From Palleronia pontilimi (lineage in GTDB: Bacteria > Pseudomonadota > Alphaproteobacteria > Rhodobacterales > Rhodobacteraceae), in assembly GCF_016412875.1 (NCBI RefSeq), contig NZ_JAEKPD010000008.1, forward strand, positions 62,001 to 126,000: 64,000 bases of DNA, in the 5' to 3' direction. Numbering within the stretch: position 1 is the stretch's first letter; each line of letters opens with the position of its first letter. The notes below the pieces were generated by a model. It did not search any database and was not told where the DNA came from. It saw only the letters and a program-made list of their open reading frames with translations. Below are positions 17,946 to 26,829 of the stretch, piece by piece. A program made the position numbers and the translations under genes.

Positions 17946-20900
17946 ATGACTGCCACGACGAACATCAACCTCATCTATTTCGGCAAGTTCGCCAGCACCG
18001 ACGTGCACGAAGGCGACTACAAGTCCGAACATGCCTCTTTGCTGAACGCCAAGACCGCGGATTTCACCACGCTCAAGATCGTCGCCGTTACGACGACCGA
18101 CCCCCAGCACGACGGCGTCATCAACGACGACGAATGCGACGCCCATGACCGCTTCACCTACACGCTGAACGGCGTCACAACCAAGGCGACCACCGACAGC
18201 ACCATGACGTTCCAGGCGACGCTGACCCTGGCAGATGGCTCGACCCTCACCGAGGAAGTGCTGGTGGTGCAGGCCACCAATGGCGACGTGTTCATCAGCG
18301 ACCTGCTGAACGGCGGCACCATCGACAACCTGAAGATCTCGTCGATCACCCTGGACCACGCGACGGGCACGAACTTCCGCGGCTGGTATTCCAACCAGAG
18401 CGTCGACGGCTCGTCCATCGTGGCCCCCGCCCAGCTCGACGGCATCGTCGAAGGCACCGCGGGCGACGACGTGATCGACGCGGCCTATACCGGCGATCCC
18501 GAGGGCGACAGGATCGATTCGGGCGACGCCATCGGCGGCGTCTTCGGCGCCGATGGGTCGGACGACGACCTTGTGCTTGCGGGTGCGGGCAACGATTTGG
18601 TGGATGCGGGCACCGGGAACGACAAGGTGCTGGGCGGCGCGGGCAACGACACGCTGCTGGGCGGCGACGGCGACGACACGCTGCTGGGGGACGCCGACCT
18701 GGAGCAATCAACCGTGTTGGGTGAGCGCGCGCTGTTTGACTGGGAAAAGGGTCCCGGTTTCGGCGACCGCAGGGACGTGCCGAACTTCACCCAGGACACC
18801 GGCGCGGTGAAGGTGAGCTTCACCACCACGCGGCTGAAGGACAGCGACGGCGACTCGCAGCACCGATACGAGACGACGCACCAGAACACCTCGGACCTGG
18901 ATGCGGTCGTGTCCGAAGGCAGCTCGTTCAACTCCGAGCTCGAAGACCAAGGTGACAAGTATCGCTATGATTTCGCCTTCGACGCGCCCGTGGCCGATGT
19001 CGAGTTCCGCGTGAACGACATCGACGGGGGCGGCCGCGTGACGATCACCGCCATGGGACCCGACGGTCCGGTGACCGTGACGCTGACACCCGGCAGCCGG
19101 CTCACGCTGTCGAACGGTAACCAGACGGTCACGTCCAAGGGCGGCTACCTGCCGGATTCGTCGGAAGAATACTCGACGCTGGTCAACATCGCGGGCCCGG
19201 TCACGTCGGTCTCGGTCGTGCATGAGCAGATCGACGGCAACGACAGCGGCATCAACATCACCGATATCGCCTTCAACCCGCTCGAGACCGTCAATTCCAT
19301 CGTCGAGGTGGGCGCGGGCAATGACGTGCTGATCGGCGGCAAGGGCGACGACAGCGCCGAGGGCGGCGCGGGCGACGACACCATCGAGGGCGGCGACGGC
19401 GACGACACACTGAAGGGCGGTGACGGGACCGATGTCCTGGATGGCGGCGAGGGCAAGGACCACATCTTCGGCGGCGCCGATGCCGACACGATCCTGGGCG
19501 GCACCGACGGCGACATCATCGACGGCGGCGCGGGCGGATTCTCGGACGATCCGCTGCTGAACACCGATGACGACACGCTGGACCTGCGCGGTGTGGGTAA
19601 CTTCAAGATCATCGACGAGACACCCGACGGCAACGGCAACGGCTTCAACGGCACCGTGGTGCTGCTCGACGCCGACGGCAACGAGACCGGCAGGTTCGAC
19701 TATTTCGAGATCGAGAACTTCCTGGGCCGCGTCGAGGCGCCCATCGCCAATGACGACAGCGCCACGACCGACGAGGACACGCCGCTGTCCAACATCGACG
19801 TGCTGGGCAATGACAGCGACCCCGATGGCGACGCATTGGCGCTGAAGGTGATCGCCGCCACCGCCGAGAACGGCACGGTCGCGATCAACGCGGACGGCAC
19901 CCTGACATACACGCCCGACGCGGATTTCAACGGCGAGGACACGATCACCTACACGATCGAGGACGCGGACGGCCTGACCGACGAGGCGACCGTCAGCGTC
20001 ACCGTAAACCCGGTGAACGACGACCCGGTCGCCGTGGACGACAGCGCCACGACGGACGAGCAGCAGCCCGTCAAGATCGACCTGATCGGCAACGACACCG
20101 ACGTGGACGGCGACGCGCTGGAGCTGGTCGGCTTCGACCAGCCCGCCAACGGCGTGGTGACCGGTAACGGCGACGGGACCGTGACTTACACGCCCAACAA
20201 GGGCTTCTCGGGCGACGATACGTTCAGCTACACCGTGGGCGACGGCAAGGGCGGCACCGACACCGGGACCGTCACCGTGACCGTGAACGACACGATCCGG
20301 CCCGACGGGATCGTGACCAACGGCGACGAGGCCGCGCTGATCGACACCGCCTATGACGGCGATCCGAACGGCGACTTCATCGACAACAACGACGCGATCC
20401 TGGGCAATGCGGGCTCGAACGACGACATCGTGCTGGCCGGTGGCGGCAACGACACGGTGCTGGCGGGCGAGGGCAACGATACCGTTAAGGGCGAGGACGG
20501 GGACGATTCGATCCTGGGCGGCGCGGGCGACGACAGCCTGAGCGGCGACGCGGGCAACGACACGATCGACGGCCAGTCGGGCGCGGACACGATCGACGGC
20601 GGCGACGGCGACGACAGCCTTGTGGGCGGCGGCCAGGGCGACCTGATCTTTGGCGGTGCGGGCAACGACACCCTGCGCGGTGGCGGCGGCAAGGATACGC
20701 TCGATGGCGGCGACGGCGACGACAGCATCCGTGGCGGGTCGGAAGACGACCTGATCCTGGCGGGGGCGGGCAACGACACCGTGGACAGCGCCGGTCCGGG
20801 CAACGACACCGTCGATGGCGGTGCGGGCGACGACGAACTGTCGGGCGGCGCGGGTGATGACAGCATCGATGGCGGCACCGGCAACGACGCGATCCACGGC

Positions 20901-23309
20901 GGTGACGGCAACGATACCGTCAATGGCGGCGACGGGAAGGACACCATCGCGGGGCAGGACGGCGACGACGTCCTGCTGGGCGGGGCCGACGACGATTCGA
21001 TCACCGGCGGCAACGGCTCGGACTTCGCCGATGGGGGCGACGGGGCCGACTTCATCGACACCTCGGGCCATGATCCGTCCATCGACACGGACGCGCCGCT
21101 GGTGCCGACGCCCTTCGACCAAGATCCGCAGCCCGGCAACGACAAGGACACGGTCCTGGGCGGCGCGGGCAACGACACCATCCTGACCGGCGACGACGCC
21201 GACTTCATCGACGCGGGCGCGGGCGACGATTCGATCGAAAGCGGCATCGACGACGACGAGGTGCTGGGCGGCGACGGCAACGATACCATCATCGACATCC
21301 AGGGCTCGGACACGATCCTGGGCGGCGCCGGCGACGATGTGATCAACGCGGGAACCAACACGTTCTCGGACTTCGCGAACGACCAGCCGACCCTGCCGAA
21401 TGGCACGCCGAACCCCTTCGCGGGTGTCGGGGATCCGAATACCGGGGACGGGCGCGATTTCGTGGATGGCGGTGATGGCAACGACACCATCACCACCGGC
21501 GACGATGCCGACACGATCCTGGGCGGCACCGGCAACGACGTGATCGACGCGGGCATCGACAACGACGAGGTGTCGGGTGGCGACGGCGACGACAGCATCA
21601 TCGGCAGCCACGGCGCCGACACGCTGCGGGGCGATGCGGGGGCCGACACGATCTATGGCGGCTTCGGTCCGACCCCGGGCATTCCCGGCCTCATCGACGA
21701 GGTGGTGGACGCGGATGATCCCGAGCCGGGCAACGACACCGACCTGATCATCGGCGGCGCGGGCAATGACGTGCTGTTCGGCGAAGACGACGACGACACC
21801 ATCTATGGCGGCGCCGACGACGATTATATCGACGGCGGTATCGACGAGGATTACCTGGACGGCGGCGATGGCAACGACACCATCCTGGGCGGGCAGGGCG
21901 ACGATACCGTGGTGGGCGGCGACGGCGACGACTCGATCGACGGTGGCGACGGCGACGACCTGCTGTCGGGCGATGGGGGCAACGACACGATCATCGGCGG
22001 TGGCGGCAACGACACCATCGACGGCGGTGACGGCGACGACCTGCTCACCGGTCGCGAGGGCAACGACACCATCTTGGGCGGCAGCGGCAACGACAGCCTG
22101 TTCGGCCGCAGCGGCGACGACCTGATCGACGGCGGCGACGGCGACGACGTGATCTCGGGGGGGCTGGATGCCGATACGCTTCTGGGCGGTGCCGGGAACG
22201 ACACGATCTCGGGTCGCCAGGGCGATGACAGCATCTCGGGCGGCGATGGCGACGACAGCATCGACGCGGGCGGCGGCCGGGACACGGTCGACGGCGGCGC
22301 GGGCAACGACACGATCATCGGCGGCACCGGCGACGACACGATCACCGGCGGCACCGGGAACGACCGGATCGACGGCTTCGGCGGCAACGACCTGCTGGAA
22401 GGCAACGACGGCGACGACACCATCACCGGCGGGAGTGGCAAGGACACCATGCTGGGCGGCGCCGACCAGGACACCTTCTTCGGGGTGGGCCCGGGCGACA
22501 GCATCGTCGGCGGCAATACCGGGACCGATTTCGACGTCATCGACCTGACCGGGTCGCTGAACGGCGGGTCGTACAAGATCGTCAACCTGACGGATGACGA
22601 CGATCCCGGCGACACCGACAACACCGACGGCCCCAATGACGGCTTCGACGGCGAGATCCGGTTTTTCGATGCCGACGGCAAGTCCACTGGGACCCTGACC
22701 TTCGAGAATATCGAGAAGATCATCCCCTGCTTCACGCCGGGCACCCTGATCGCCACGCCGAAGGGCGAGCGTCGGGTCGAGGATCTGCGCGAGGGCGACC
22801 GGGTCATCACCCGCGACAACGGCATCCAGGAAATCCGCTGGATGGGCGAAAAGCGCCTGACCCGCGGCGAGCTTGCCAAGCAGCCCGAGTTGAAGCCCGT
22901 GCTGATCCAGGCGGGCAGCCTGGGCAACGGCCTGCCCGAGCGCGACATGCTGGTCAGCCCGAACCACCGGATGCTGGTCGCCAACGACAAGACGGCGCTT
23001 TACTTCGAGGAACGCGAAGTGCTGGTGGCCGCCAAGCACCTGACCGGCGGCGCCGGGATCGACCAGGTCCAGGCGCTGGGGGTGAGCTACATCCACTTCA
23101 TGTTCGAGCAGCACGAAGTGGTGCTGTCGGACGGGACGTGGTCGGAAAGCTTCCAGCCGGGCGACTACACGCTGAAGGGCATCGGAGACGCGCAGCGCGA
23201 CGAGATCCTGAAGCTCTTCCCCGAGCTCGAGCATCACGAAGGAATCGAGGGCTACCAGTCCGCCCGCCGGACCCTGAAACGGCACGAGGCGAAGCTGCTG
23301 CTGAAGTAG
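17946..23309 (+). CDS. Giant RTX calcium-binding protein with cadherin-like repeats and C-terminal Hint domain
   Basis: Acidic 1787-residue protein, probably secreted by a type I system since no N-terminal signal peptide is present. Order: beta-rich N-terminal domain (1-165), RTX block 1 (about 167-255), a non-repetitive domain (256-450), RTX block 2 (450-533), a cap-like module (542-596), two cadherin-like/VCBS-type repeats (about 597-690 and 692-782; each starts VDDSATTDE or NDDSATTDE and ends TVTV or SVTV), a long RTX block 3 (785-1525) rich in GGxGNDTI nonapeptides, a second cap-like module (1531-1594), then a Hint domain starting with Cys1595 (CFTPGTLIAT) and containing SPNHRM and FEQHEVVLSDG. 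The Hint nucleophile is intact, so autoproteolysis is possible. No hlyB/hlyD-type exporter is in this window. A terminator follows at 23340. Confidence 0.9.
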   Translation: MTATTNINLIYFGKFASTDVHEGDYKSEHASLLNAKTADFTTLKIVAVTTTDPQHDGVINDDECDAHDRFTYTLNGVTTKATTDSTMTFQATLTLADGSTLTEEVLVVQATNGDVFISDLLNGGTIDNLKISSITLDHATGTNFRGWYSNQSVDGSSIVAPAQLDGIVEGTAGDDVIDAAYTGDPEGDRIDSGDAIGGVFGADGSDDDLVLAGAGNDLVDAGTGNDKVLGGAGNDTLLGGDGDDTLLGDADLEQSTVLGERALFDWEKGPGFGDRRDVPNFTQDTGAVKVSFTTTRLKDSDGDSQHRYETTHQNTSDLDAVVSEGSSFNSELEDQGDKYRYDFAFDAPVADVEFRVNDIDGGGRVTITAMGPDGPVTVTLTPGSRLTLSNGNQTVTSKGGYLPDSSEEYSTLVNIAGPVTSVSVVHEQIDGNDSGINITDIAFNPLETVNSIVEVGAGNDVLIGGKGDDSAEGGAGDDTIEGGDGDDTLKGGDGTDVLDGGEGKDHIFGGADADTILGGTDGDIIDGGAGGFSDDPLLNTDDDTLDLRGVGNFKIIDETPDGNGNGFNGTVVLLDADGNETGRFDYFEIENFLGRVEAPIANDDSATTDEDTPLSNIDVLGNDSDPDGDALALKVIAATAENGTVAINADGTLTYTPDADFNGEDTITYTIEDADGLTDEATVSVTVNPVNDDPVAVDDSATTDEQQPVKIDLIGNDTDVDGDALELVGFDQPANGVVTGNGDGTVTYTPNKGFSGDDTFSYTVGDGKGGTDTGTVTVTVNDTIRPDGIVTNGDEAALIDTAYDGDPNGDFIDNNDAILGNAGSNDDIVLAGGGNDTVLAGEGNDTVKGEDGDDSILGGAGDDSLSGDAGNDTIDGQSGADTIDGGDGDDSLVGGGQGDLIFGGAGNDTLRGGGGKDTLDGGDGDDSIRGGSEDDLILAGAGNDTVDSAGPGNDTVDGGAGDDELSGGAGDDSIDGGTGNDAIHGGDGNDTVNGGDGKDTIAGQDGDDVLLGGADDDSITGGNGSDFADGGDGADFIDTSGHDPSIDTDAPLVPTPFDQDPQPGNDKDTVLGGAGNDTILTGDDADFIDAGAGDDSIESGIDDDEVLGGDGNDTIIDIQGSDTILGGAGDDVINAGTNTFSDFANDQPTLPNGTPNPFAGVGDPNTGDGRDFVDGGDGNDTITTGDDADTILGGTGNDVIDAGIDNDEVSGGDGDDSIIGSHGADTLRGDAGADTIYGGFGPTPGIPGLIDEVVDADDPEPGNDTDLIIGGAGNDVLFGEDDDDTIYGGADDDYIDGGIDEDYLDGGDGNDTILGGQGDDTVVGGDGDDSIDGGDGDDLLSGDGGNDTIIGGGGNDTIDGGDGDDLLTGREGNDTILGGSGNDSLFGRSGDDLIDGGDGDDVISGGLDADTLLGGAGNDTISGRQGDDSISGGDGDDSIDAGGGRDTVDGGAGNDTIIGGTGDDTITGGTGNDRIDGFGGNDLLEGNDGDDTITGGSGKDTMLGGADQDTFFGVGPGDSIVGGNTGTDFDVIDLTGSLNGGSYKIVNLTDDDDPGDTDNTDGPNDGFDGEIRFFDADGKSTGTLTFENIEKIIPCFTPGTLIATPKGERRVEDLREGDRVITRDNGIQEIRWMGEKRLTRGELAKQPELKPVLIQAGSLGNGLPERDMLVSPNHRMLVANDKTALYFEEREVLVAAKHLTGGAGIDQVQALGVSYIHFMFEQHEVVLSDGTWSESFQPGDYTLKGIGDAQRDEILKLFPELEHHEGIEGYQSARRTLKRHEAKLLLK

Positions 23310-23339
23310 CCTTTCGGGGGCATGTAGCTTCGTGAAATG

Positions 23340-23372
23340 GCGCGGGCGGTGATCTTTCCGCCCGCGCTTTTT
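23340..23372 (+). terminator. Rho-independent terminator of the RTX-Hint gene
   Basis: A perfect 10-bp stem, GCGCGGGCGG pairing with CCGCCCGCGC around the loop TGATCTTT, followed at once by five T. It lies 31 bases after the RTX gene stop. Confidence 0.9.
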
Positions 23373-23791
23373 CTTTGCGCGGGGTGGGGCACGACGACGG
23401 CGCTGGGGCTGCCCCGATTTCGCCCCATTCGCCGAAGGGCCGGGGATTGCGCCGCGCGATTCGTCTTTGCAAGGCGCTTTCGGCGAAACAATCGTCCCGG
23501 TCGTGCCCTGCGTGTTCCCGGATGGAAACAACTGCCCCATCGCCTGCCACATTGCACTGTCGATCCACGGTCTTAAATCCTGCGAACTTTTCTAAATTAT
23601 TGAGCGAATTGGCGACAATCGACGCGATTTCGGATGAAATCGGGCGCAATTGTGGCGGCCGCGACCGAGCGCGCACCACAATCGTGACACTTTTCTGGCC
23701 CCCGCTGCCCCATTTCAGCTAGAACGAATTCAACGAAAATTCGACGGACCTTGCGGGATGCTTCGGTCCCGACCCCGAAAGGAAGACATTG
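23373..23791 (+). other. Non-coding region between the two Hint genes
   Basis: About 420 bases without a convincing gene. The part from about 23570 is AT-rich and probably holds the promoter of the small Hint gene. A perfect 7-bp inverted repeat CGATTTC-GGAT-GAAATCG lies at 23625-23642, and a 6-bp one (CGAATT/AATTCG, 7-base spacer) at 23725-23743. Either could be an operator or a leader hairpin. The start of the next gene has the ribosome-binding site GAAAGGAAG. Confidence 0.45.
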
Positions 23792-24358
23792 ATGCCCCTG
23801 TCCCAGATCGCCCCGCAAGCTGCCGACACCACGGCTTTCGCCGGTGAGCTGACGCGCGCGACGGGCATCGCGGGCTCCACTTTGGTCGCCACGATGACGG
23901 GCGAGCGCAAGGCGGCCGATCTGGCGGTGGGCGACAAGGTTTTCACTCGAGACAACGGCGCCCAGCCGATCCGCCGGATCGAGCGGATGGGGGCCAAGAT
24001 GGGCGCGAGATCCGCGGTCTGCATCGAAGCGGGCGCGCTGGGTCACGGGTTGCCGCAACAGGACATGGTCGTGTCGCCGGACCACCGGCTGCTGATCTGT
24101 TCCGAGCGCGCCAACCTTTTGCTCGACGACACGGAAGTGCTGGTCGCGGCGCGCGACATGGTCGGCCAGCCCGGCTTCGCCTGGAGCGACGCGCCCGAGG
24201 GCGGTTTTCTGTCGATCGTGCTGGATTTCCACGAAGTCATGCTCTGCGATGGCTGCTGGACCGAAAGCGCCGAGACGCGCCGCGTGGCCCACGGCCATGG
24301 CGCGCCCGCGCGCCGGGTGCTGAAGCGTTTCGAGGCGCAGCTGGTCGCGGGCGCCTGA
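23792..24358 (+). CDS. Small free-standing Hint-like protein lacking the nucleophilic cysteine
   Basis: 188 residues that align with the C-terminal Hint domain of the upstream giant protein. Shared segments are TLVAT (TLIAT there), TRDNG, IEAGALGHGLP (IQAGSLGNGLP), SPDHRLL (SPNHRML), EVLVAA and FHEVMLCDG (QHEVVLSDG). The Cys-Phe-Thr-Pro-Gly start is replaced by Gly-Ile-Ala-Gly-Ser, so the residue that performs the N-S acyl shift is absent. It has no RTX repeats and no signal peptide. The end ARRVLKRFEAQL resembles ARRTLKRHEAKL of the large protein. The ATG at 23792 is preferred to the TTG codon directly before it. The function is unknown. Confidence 0.8.
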   Translation: MPLSQIAPQAADTTAFAGELTRATGIAGSTLVATMTGERKAADLAVGDKVFTRDNGAQPIRRIERMGAKMGARSAVCIEAGALGHGLPQQDMVVSPDHRLLICSERANLLLDDTEVLVAARDMVGQPGFAWSDAPEGGFLSIVLDFHEVMLCDGCWTESAETRRVAHGHGAPARRVLKRFEAQLVAGA

Positions 24359-24418
24359 GCACTGGACCTTCCGCGCGCGCCGGGGCAGATTGCCCCGAAC
24401 CGCACACGGAGCTTCCCC

Positions 24419-24850
24419 ATGTATTACGACACGCCCTGGCACTTCTGGCCCGTTCTGACCGTCGCCTTCATCTGGCACCTGGTCGGCGTCATCGACTACA
24501 CCGCCACCCAGTACGAGCTTGAATTCTGGCTGGCCATGGCGACCGAGCGTCAGCTGACCTTCATCGACAGCATGCCGGACTGGGTCGACGGTGGCTGGGC
24601 CATCGCGGTCTGGAGCGGTTTGCTGGGCGTGATCCTGGCGGCGTTCCGCACCAACTTCGCGCCGCTGGTCCTGTCGATCAGCTTCATCGCGACGCTGGTC
24701 GTGACGATCTGGCTCGTCACCGTGTCGGATCCGTCCCTGACCGAGATCGCAGGCTGGCCGGGCGCTGCCGTCATGGCGGGGGCCTGCGTCATGGCGCTGC
24801 TTTTGTGGCTTTACGCGCGCGCCATGCACCAGGAAGGCGTGATCGACTGA
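24419..24850 (+). CDS. Small integral membrane protein of unknown function
   Basis: 143 residues with four hydrophobic segments (about 8-25, 60-80, 82-103, 113-132), a short charged C-terminus and no signal peptidase site. An aromatic, acidic loop between helices one and two (DYTATQYELEFW) is notable. Similar proteins are common in Rhodobacteraceae and are sometimes labelled as sugar transporter, without evidence that I know of. A 7-bp hairpin (CGGGGCA-GAT-TGCCCCG) lies upstream at 24381-24397. Confidence 0.75.
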   Translation: MYYDTPWHFWPVLTVAFIWHLVGVIDYTATQYELEFWLAMATERQLTFIDSMPDWVDGGWAIAVWSGLLGVILAAFRTNFAPLVLSISFIATLVVTIWLVTVSDPSLTEIAGWPGAAVMAGACVMALLLWLYARAMHQEGVID

Positions 24851-24905
24851 TCCGCGCGATCCAGAACCGGAACGGGGCCGCCGACGATCCGTCGCGCGGC
24901 CCTTG

Positions 24906-25496
24906 TCAATCCGCGATCCCGGTCGCGGCGCGCCACGCCGCCCAGTCTTCGGGCGTGTCCAGATCGGTGACGGCACGTCGACCGGGCAGGGGGACAAGTC
25001 GCGGCCGCTCGCCTTCGAGCAGGGTTCGGGCGCCGGCATCGCCCGCAAGCGTGCCGAAGCGCGCCACCAGCCGCGCGGGGAACACGACCGGCTGACCCGG
25101 CGTCCCGTCCTCCGTCGCCGCGCGCACCGGTCGGTCGGGCTGTTCCCGCCACGCGTCGATGAGGGCCAGCATATCCCCGGTCTCGATCTCGGGCATGTCC
25201 GCCAGCACGATCATCACCGCTTGGCCGCGCGCCTGCGGACCGATGCTGCGGAACGACGCCGCCATGCCGTCGGAGGCGTCGGCGACCTCGATCAGCCGCG
25301 CATCGAGACCTTCCAGCATGTCGCGGCGTGGACCCGGGCCCGGCACCGTCACCAGCACCGGCTGGCCCGTTGCCAAGGCCCGCTCGACCATGAGGCGCAG
25401 CAAGGGGACGCCCTGCAGCGTCTCGGCCAGCTTGTCGCTGGCCCCCATCCGTGTCGATGCCCCCGCCGCCAGGACGGCGATCTGCAGCGGCGCCAT
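24906..25496 (-). CDS. MobA/MocA-like nucleotidyltransferase
   Basis: NTP transferase of 196 residues resembling the molybdenum cofactor cytidylyltransferase MocA. The nucleotide-binding start is VLAAGASTRMGASDKL. The metal-binding aspartate is in VMIVLADMPEI and the segment GTPGQPVVFPARL corresponds to the conserved GxPGHPvlf motif. The ATG at 25496 (MAPLQIAVLAAG) is chosen; a longer frame begins inside a dispersed repeat. A role in maturing a molybdenum hydroxylase is likely but no such enzyme is in the window. Confidence 0.85.
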   Translation of the reverse strand: MAPLQIAVLAAGASTRMGASDKLAETLQGVPLLRLMVERALATGQPVLVTVPGPGPRRDMLEGLDARLIEVADASDGMAASFRSIGPQARGQAVMIVLADMPEIETGDMLALIDAWREQPDRPVRAATEDGTPGQPVVFPARLVARFGTLAGDAGARTLLEGERPRLVPLPGRRAVTDLDTPEDWAAWRAATGIAD

Positions 25497-25504
25497 GGCT
25501 GGTC

Positions 25505-25533
25505 CATCACTGTTCTTCAAATACTCAGATCCC
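25505..25533 (-). repeat. Dispersed TATTT/GAACA element, copy 4
   Basis: Minus strand reads GATCTGAGTATTTGAAGAAC then AGTGATG. Twenty bases or more of the core are identical to the copy at 57601. It lies between livM and the MocA-like gene. Confidence 0.75.
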
Positions 25534-25536
25534 GAC

Positions 25537-26829
25537 CTAGCGTTCCGGGATCAACCCCCGCGGCGAGAAGCGTAGCACGAGCAACAGCAGGATCCCCATG
25601 GTGAAGAGCCGCATATGCGCGGCCGACTCGAGCATCCGTGCGCGCAGCACCGACCCTTCCGACAGCCCGGCGCTCAGCGTCTCCATCAGCCAGATGCCGA
25701 TCGGCTCGACCTGCACCCACAGGAACCAGACCAGGAAACCACCCAGGATCGCACCCAGGTTGTTGCCCGAGCCGCCGACGATCACCATGACCCAGACAAG
25801 GAAGGTGAAGCGCAGGGGCTGGTAGCTCGACGGCGTCAACTGCCCGTCCAGCGTCGTCATCATGGCACCCGCCAGCCCGCAGATCGCCGAGCCCAGGATG
25901 AAGATCTGCAGGTGCCGCGCCTTCACGTCCTTGCCCATCGCTTCGGCCGCGACCTCGTTGTCGCGAATGGCACGCATCATCCGGCCCCAGGGCGACGCCA
26001 GGGCAGCCTGTGCCAGCCACAAGAGCACCACCAGCACCACTGCGAAGAGCGCGGAATAGCCGAGCTTCACGGCGATGGACGACGCCAGCACCGGGTCCGC
26101 GCCGATCTCGGCCGTGCGCTGCAAAAAGGCCTCGGATTGCTGCAGATCGACCTCGTAGGGGACGGGGCGGGGCAGGCCGATGACGTTCTTCACGCCGCGC
26201 GCCAGCCAGTCCTCGTTCTTCAGCACGGCGATGACGATCTCGGCGATGCCCAGCGTCGCGATGGCCAGGTAGTCGCTGCGCAGCCCCAGCGCCGTCTTGC
26301 CGATCGCCCAGGCCGCGGCCGCCGCCAGCGCACCGCCCACGGGCCAGGCGATGAGGATCGGCAGTCCCAGCCCGCCCAGGTAGCCCTGGGTGGCCGAGTT
26401 CACCGCCTCGACCGCCGTCACGCCCGCGTCGAAGACGAAGCGGAACACGAAGAACCCGGCGACCAGCAGCACCAGCATCGCCAGCGCCCGCGCGCGTCCC
26501 GGCGCCATGCGGCCCCACAACACGACCGCGCCCACGATGACCCCCAGCCCGACCAGCAGACCGCCGATCACCCGTGCGCCGCCCGCCGCCCAGGCCTCGG
26601 CCACGGGCGGCATGCCGATCAGCACCGCGCCAAGACCGCCCAGCGCCACGAAGCCCATGATGCCCACGTTGAACAGACCCGCGTAGCCCCATTGCAGGTT
26701 CACCCCCAGCGCCATGATCGCGCTGATCAGCCCCATATTGATGATCCCCAGAGCGACGTTCCAGCTTTGCAGAAACCCGGTCAGGGCGATCAGGCCGAAC
26801 ACGGCGGCGAACAGCAGGACGGCTCTCAT
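25537..26829 (-). CDS. livM: Branched-chain amino acid ABC transporter permease LivM
   Basis: Inner-membrane permease of 430 residues with about ten helices. The family marks are ALGVNLQWGYAGLFNVGIMG near the N-terminus, SDYLAIATLGIAEIV, and the ATPase-docking region WGRMMRAIRDNEVAAEAMGK. It ends RFSPRGLIPER, typical of LivM. The ATG at 26829 overlaps the livH TGA by four bases. It is the last gene of the liv operon. Confidence 0.93.
   Translation of the reverse strand: MRAVLLFAAVFGLIALTGFLQSWNVALGIINMGLISAIMALGVNLQWGYAGLFNVGIMGFVALGGLGAVLIGMPPVAEAWAAGGARVIGGLLVGLGVIVGAVVLWGRMAPGRARALAMLVLLVAGFFVFRFVFDAGVTAVEAVNSATQGYLGGLGLPILIAWPVGGALAAAAAWAIGKTALGLRSDYLAIATLGIAEIVIAVLKNEDWLARGVKNVIGLPRPVPYEVDLQQSEAFLQRTAEIGADPVLASSIAVKLGYSALFAVVLVVLLWLAQAALASPWGRMMRAIRDNEVAAEAMGKDVKARHLQIFILGSAICGLAGAMMTTLDGQLTPSSYQPLRFTFLVWVMVIVGGSGNNLGAILGGFLVWFLWVQVEPIGIWLMETLSAGLSEGSVLRARMLESAAHMRLFTMGILLLLVLRFSPRGLIPER

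Noticed and set aside
18445-22500. Regular short tandem DNA repeats resembling a CRISPR array or satellite
   Set aside because: They are in-frame codons for calcium-binding GGxGxDxxx nonapeptides with variable third positions and no spacer structure.
18708-23552. Open frame of about 1600 codons on the minus strand opposite the RTX gene
   Set aside because: It results from the GGC-GAC-GGC codon repeats of the RTX gene, which have no stops in antisense. The product is a monotonous VVAVAAVD-like repeat with no family resemblance.
23337-23722. Short overlapping frames between the two Hint genes
   Set aside because: They run through the terminator at 23340 and an AT-rich promoter-like region; none has a ribosome-binding site or recognisable motifs.
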